Part shown: positions 63,819 through 64,000 of the stretch, in pieces
Numbering within the stretch: the stretch's first letter is position 1
How the letters are laid out: the number at the start of each line of letters is the position of its first letter
Assembly: GCA_963817395.1 (NCBI GenBank)
Contig: CAWFOC010000001.1
Span: forward strand, 62,001 to 126,000
Direction of reading: 5' to 3'
DNA: 64,000 bases
Source: CAWGYQ01 sp963817395
GTDB lineage: Bacteria > Acidobacteriota > Vicinamibacteria > Vicinamibacterales > CAVPJW01
The notes under the pieces: model-generated
What the model saw: only the letters and a program-made list of their open reading frames with translations
Told to the model about the DNA's origin: nothing
Databases searched by the model: none
Made by a program: the position numbers and the translations under genes

Positions 63819-64000
63819 CTAAGGCCGATGCGTCCGGGCGTACTGCTCGGCCCAGCTGATTGACGCCGACTTCGGGTCGCTCACCAGGCTGGCTTCCTGC
63901 CGCGCCCGCTCGATGTCCCAGCCGTCGATCATCACGCGCTTGATCAGCCAGAACCCGGCGGCCCGGCCACCGCCCGCGCAATGGATGAAGACCGGCTGAT
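63819..64000 (-). CDS. DSP/PTP-like phosphatase, C-terminal part (cut by window edge)
   Basis: The last 60 codons of a gene entering from the right: QPVFIHCAGGGRAAGFWLIK, then RVMIDGWDIERARQEASLVS and the end ISWAEQYARTHRP, stop at 63819. The HC-x4-R loop (HCAGGGRA) after a buried strand, followed by a helix with W and GWxxERAxxEA, matches the small dual-specificity/tyrosine-phosphatase-like proteins with the CX4R variant. Substrate and N-terminus are outside the window. Confidence 0.75.
   Translation of the reverse strand, partial: QPVFIHCAGGGRAAGFWLIKRVMIDGWDIERARQEASLVSDPKSASISWAEQYARTHRP

Overview
The window reads as chromosomal DNA of a GC-rich (roughly two-thirds GC by eye) Gram-negative bacterium. 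The best fit is Acidobacteriota, probably a Vicinamibacteria-like soil or sediment lineage. This is inferred from the gene set: a carboxypeptidase-domain TonB receptor, secreted beta-propeller proteins, a PQQ dehydrogenase, a stand-alone molybdopterin hydroxylase, an exosortase and a PEP-CTERM remnant. No rRNA, CRISPR array or intact insertion sequence was seen. One tRNA gene (initiator tRNA-fMet) is present.

Layout. 0-4 kb: an exosortase-like gene running off the left edge, a gene-poor stretch with an 11-bp hairpin and G-run repeats, a PqqD-like/IPT/Gly-rich protein, a decayed serine recombinase with a tRNA-derived scar, and an L-asparaginase remnant. 4-14 kb: a phosphate-selective-type porin; a minus-strand VOC/BKACE/carboxymuconolactone-decarboxylase operon; a DUF2252 protein; an MltF-like lytic transglycosylase; a lone receiver; a FixJ-type regulator and its PAS kinase. 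14-22 kb: a TonB receptor and a GH63-like glycosidase (probably a sugar uptake and cleavage pair), then a gene-poor region with a broken PEP-CTERM gene, repeats, a small lipoprotein and tRNA-fMet. 22-36 kb is conserved core: ftsB, cutA, a PLP trans-sulfuration enzyme, a PP2C/SpoIIE phosphatase, an RNase III with an extra N-terminal domain, a hutH-hutU operon ending in an unusual AAA ATPase, purA and a two-gene ABC-2 exporter.

36-54 kb holds a thioredoxin-fold protein, an isochorismatase-like hydrolase, an HD hydrolase, an envelope-glycan block (UDP-galactopyranose-mutase-like enzyme, GT2, large multi-TM glycosyltransferase), a secreted arginase-family protein, and an ABC importer operon (binding protein, permease, ATPase, second permease). 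That operon runs with 4-bp stop/start overlaps into a flippase-methyltransferase fusion and a NiCoT metal transporter. 54-64 kb is oxidative and secreted: DinB protein, PQQ dehydrogenase, xanthine-dehydrogenase-like Mo subunit, NHL beta-propeller, GYD protein, Na+/H+-type antiporter, and a phosphatase cut by the right edge.

Many otherwise well-conserved genes are split by single-base frame changes (about 30 in 64 kb, including five in one glycosyltransferase), while 22-38 kb is almost clean. I read most of these as uncorrected indels in the assembly rather than true pseudogenes. Such genes are annotated as one unit over their full span, with the approximate breakpoints. The recombinase, asparaginase and PEP-CTERM loci may be genuinely decayed.
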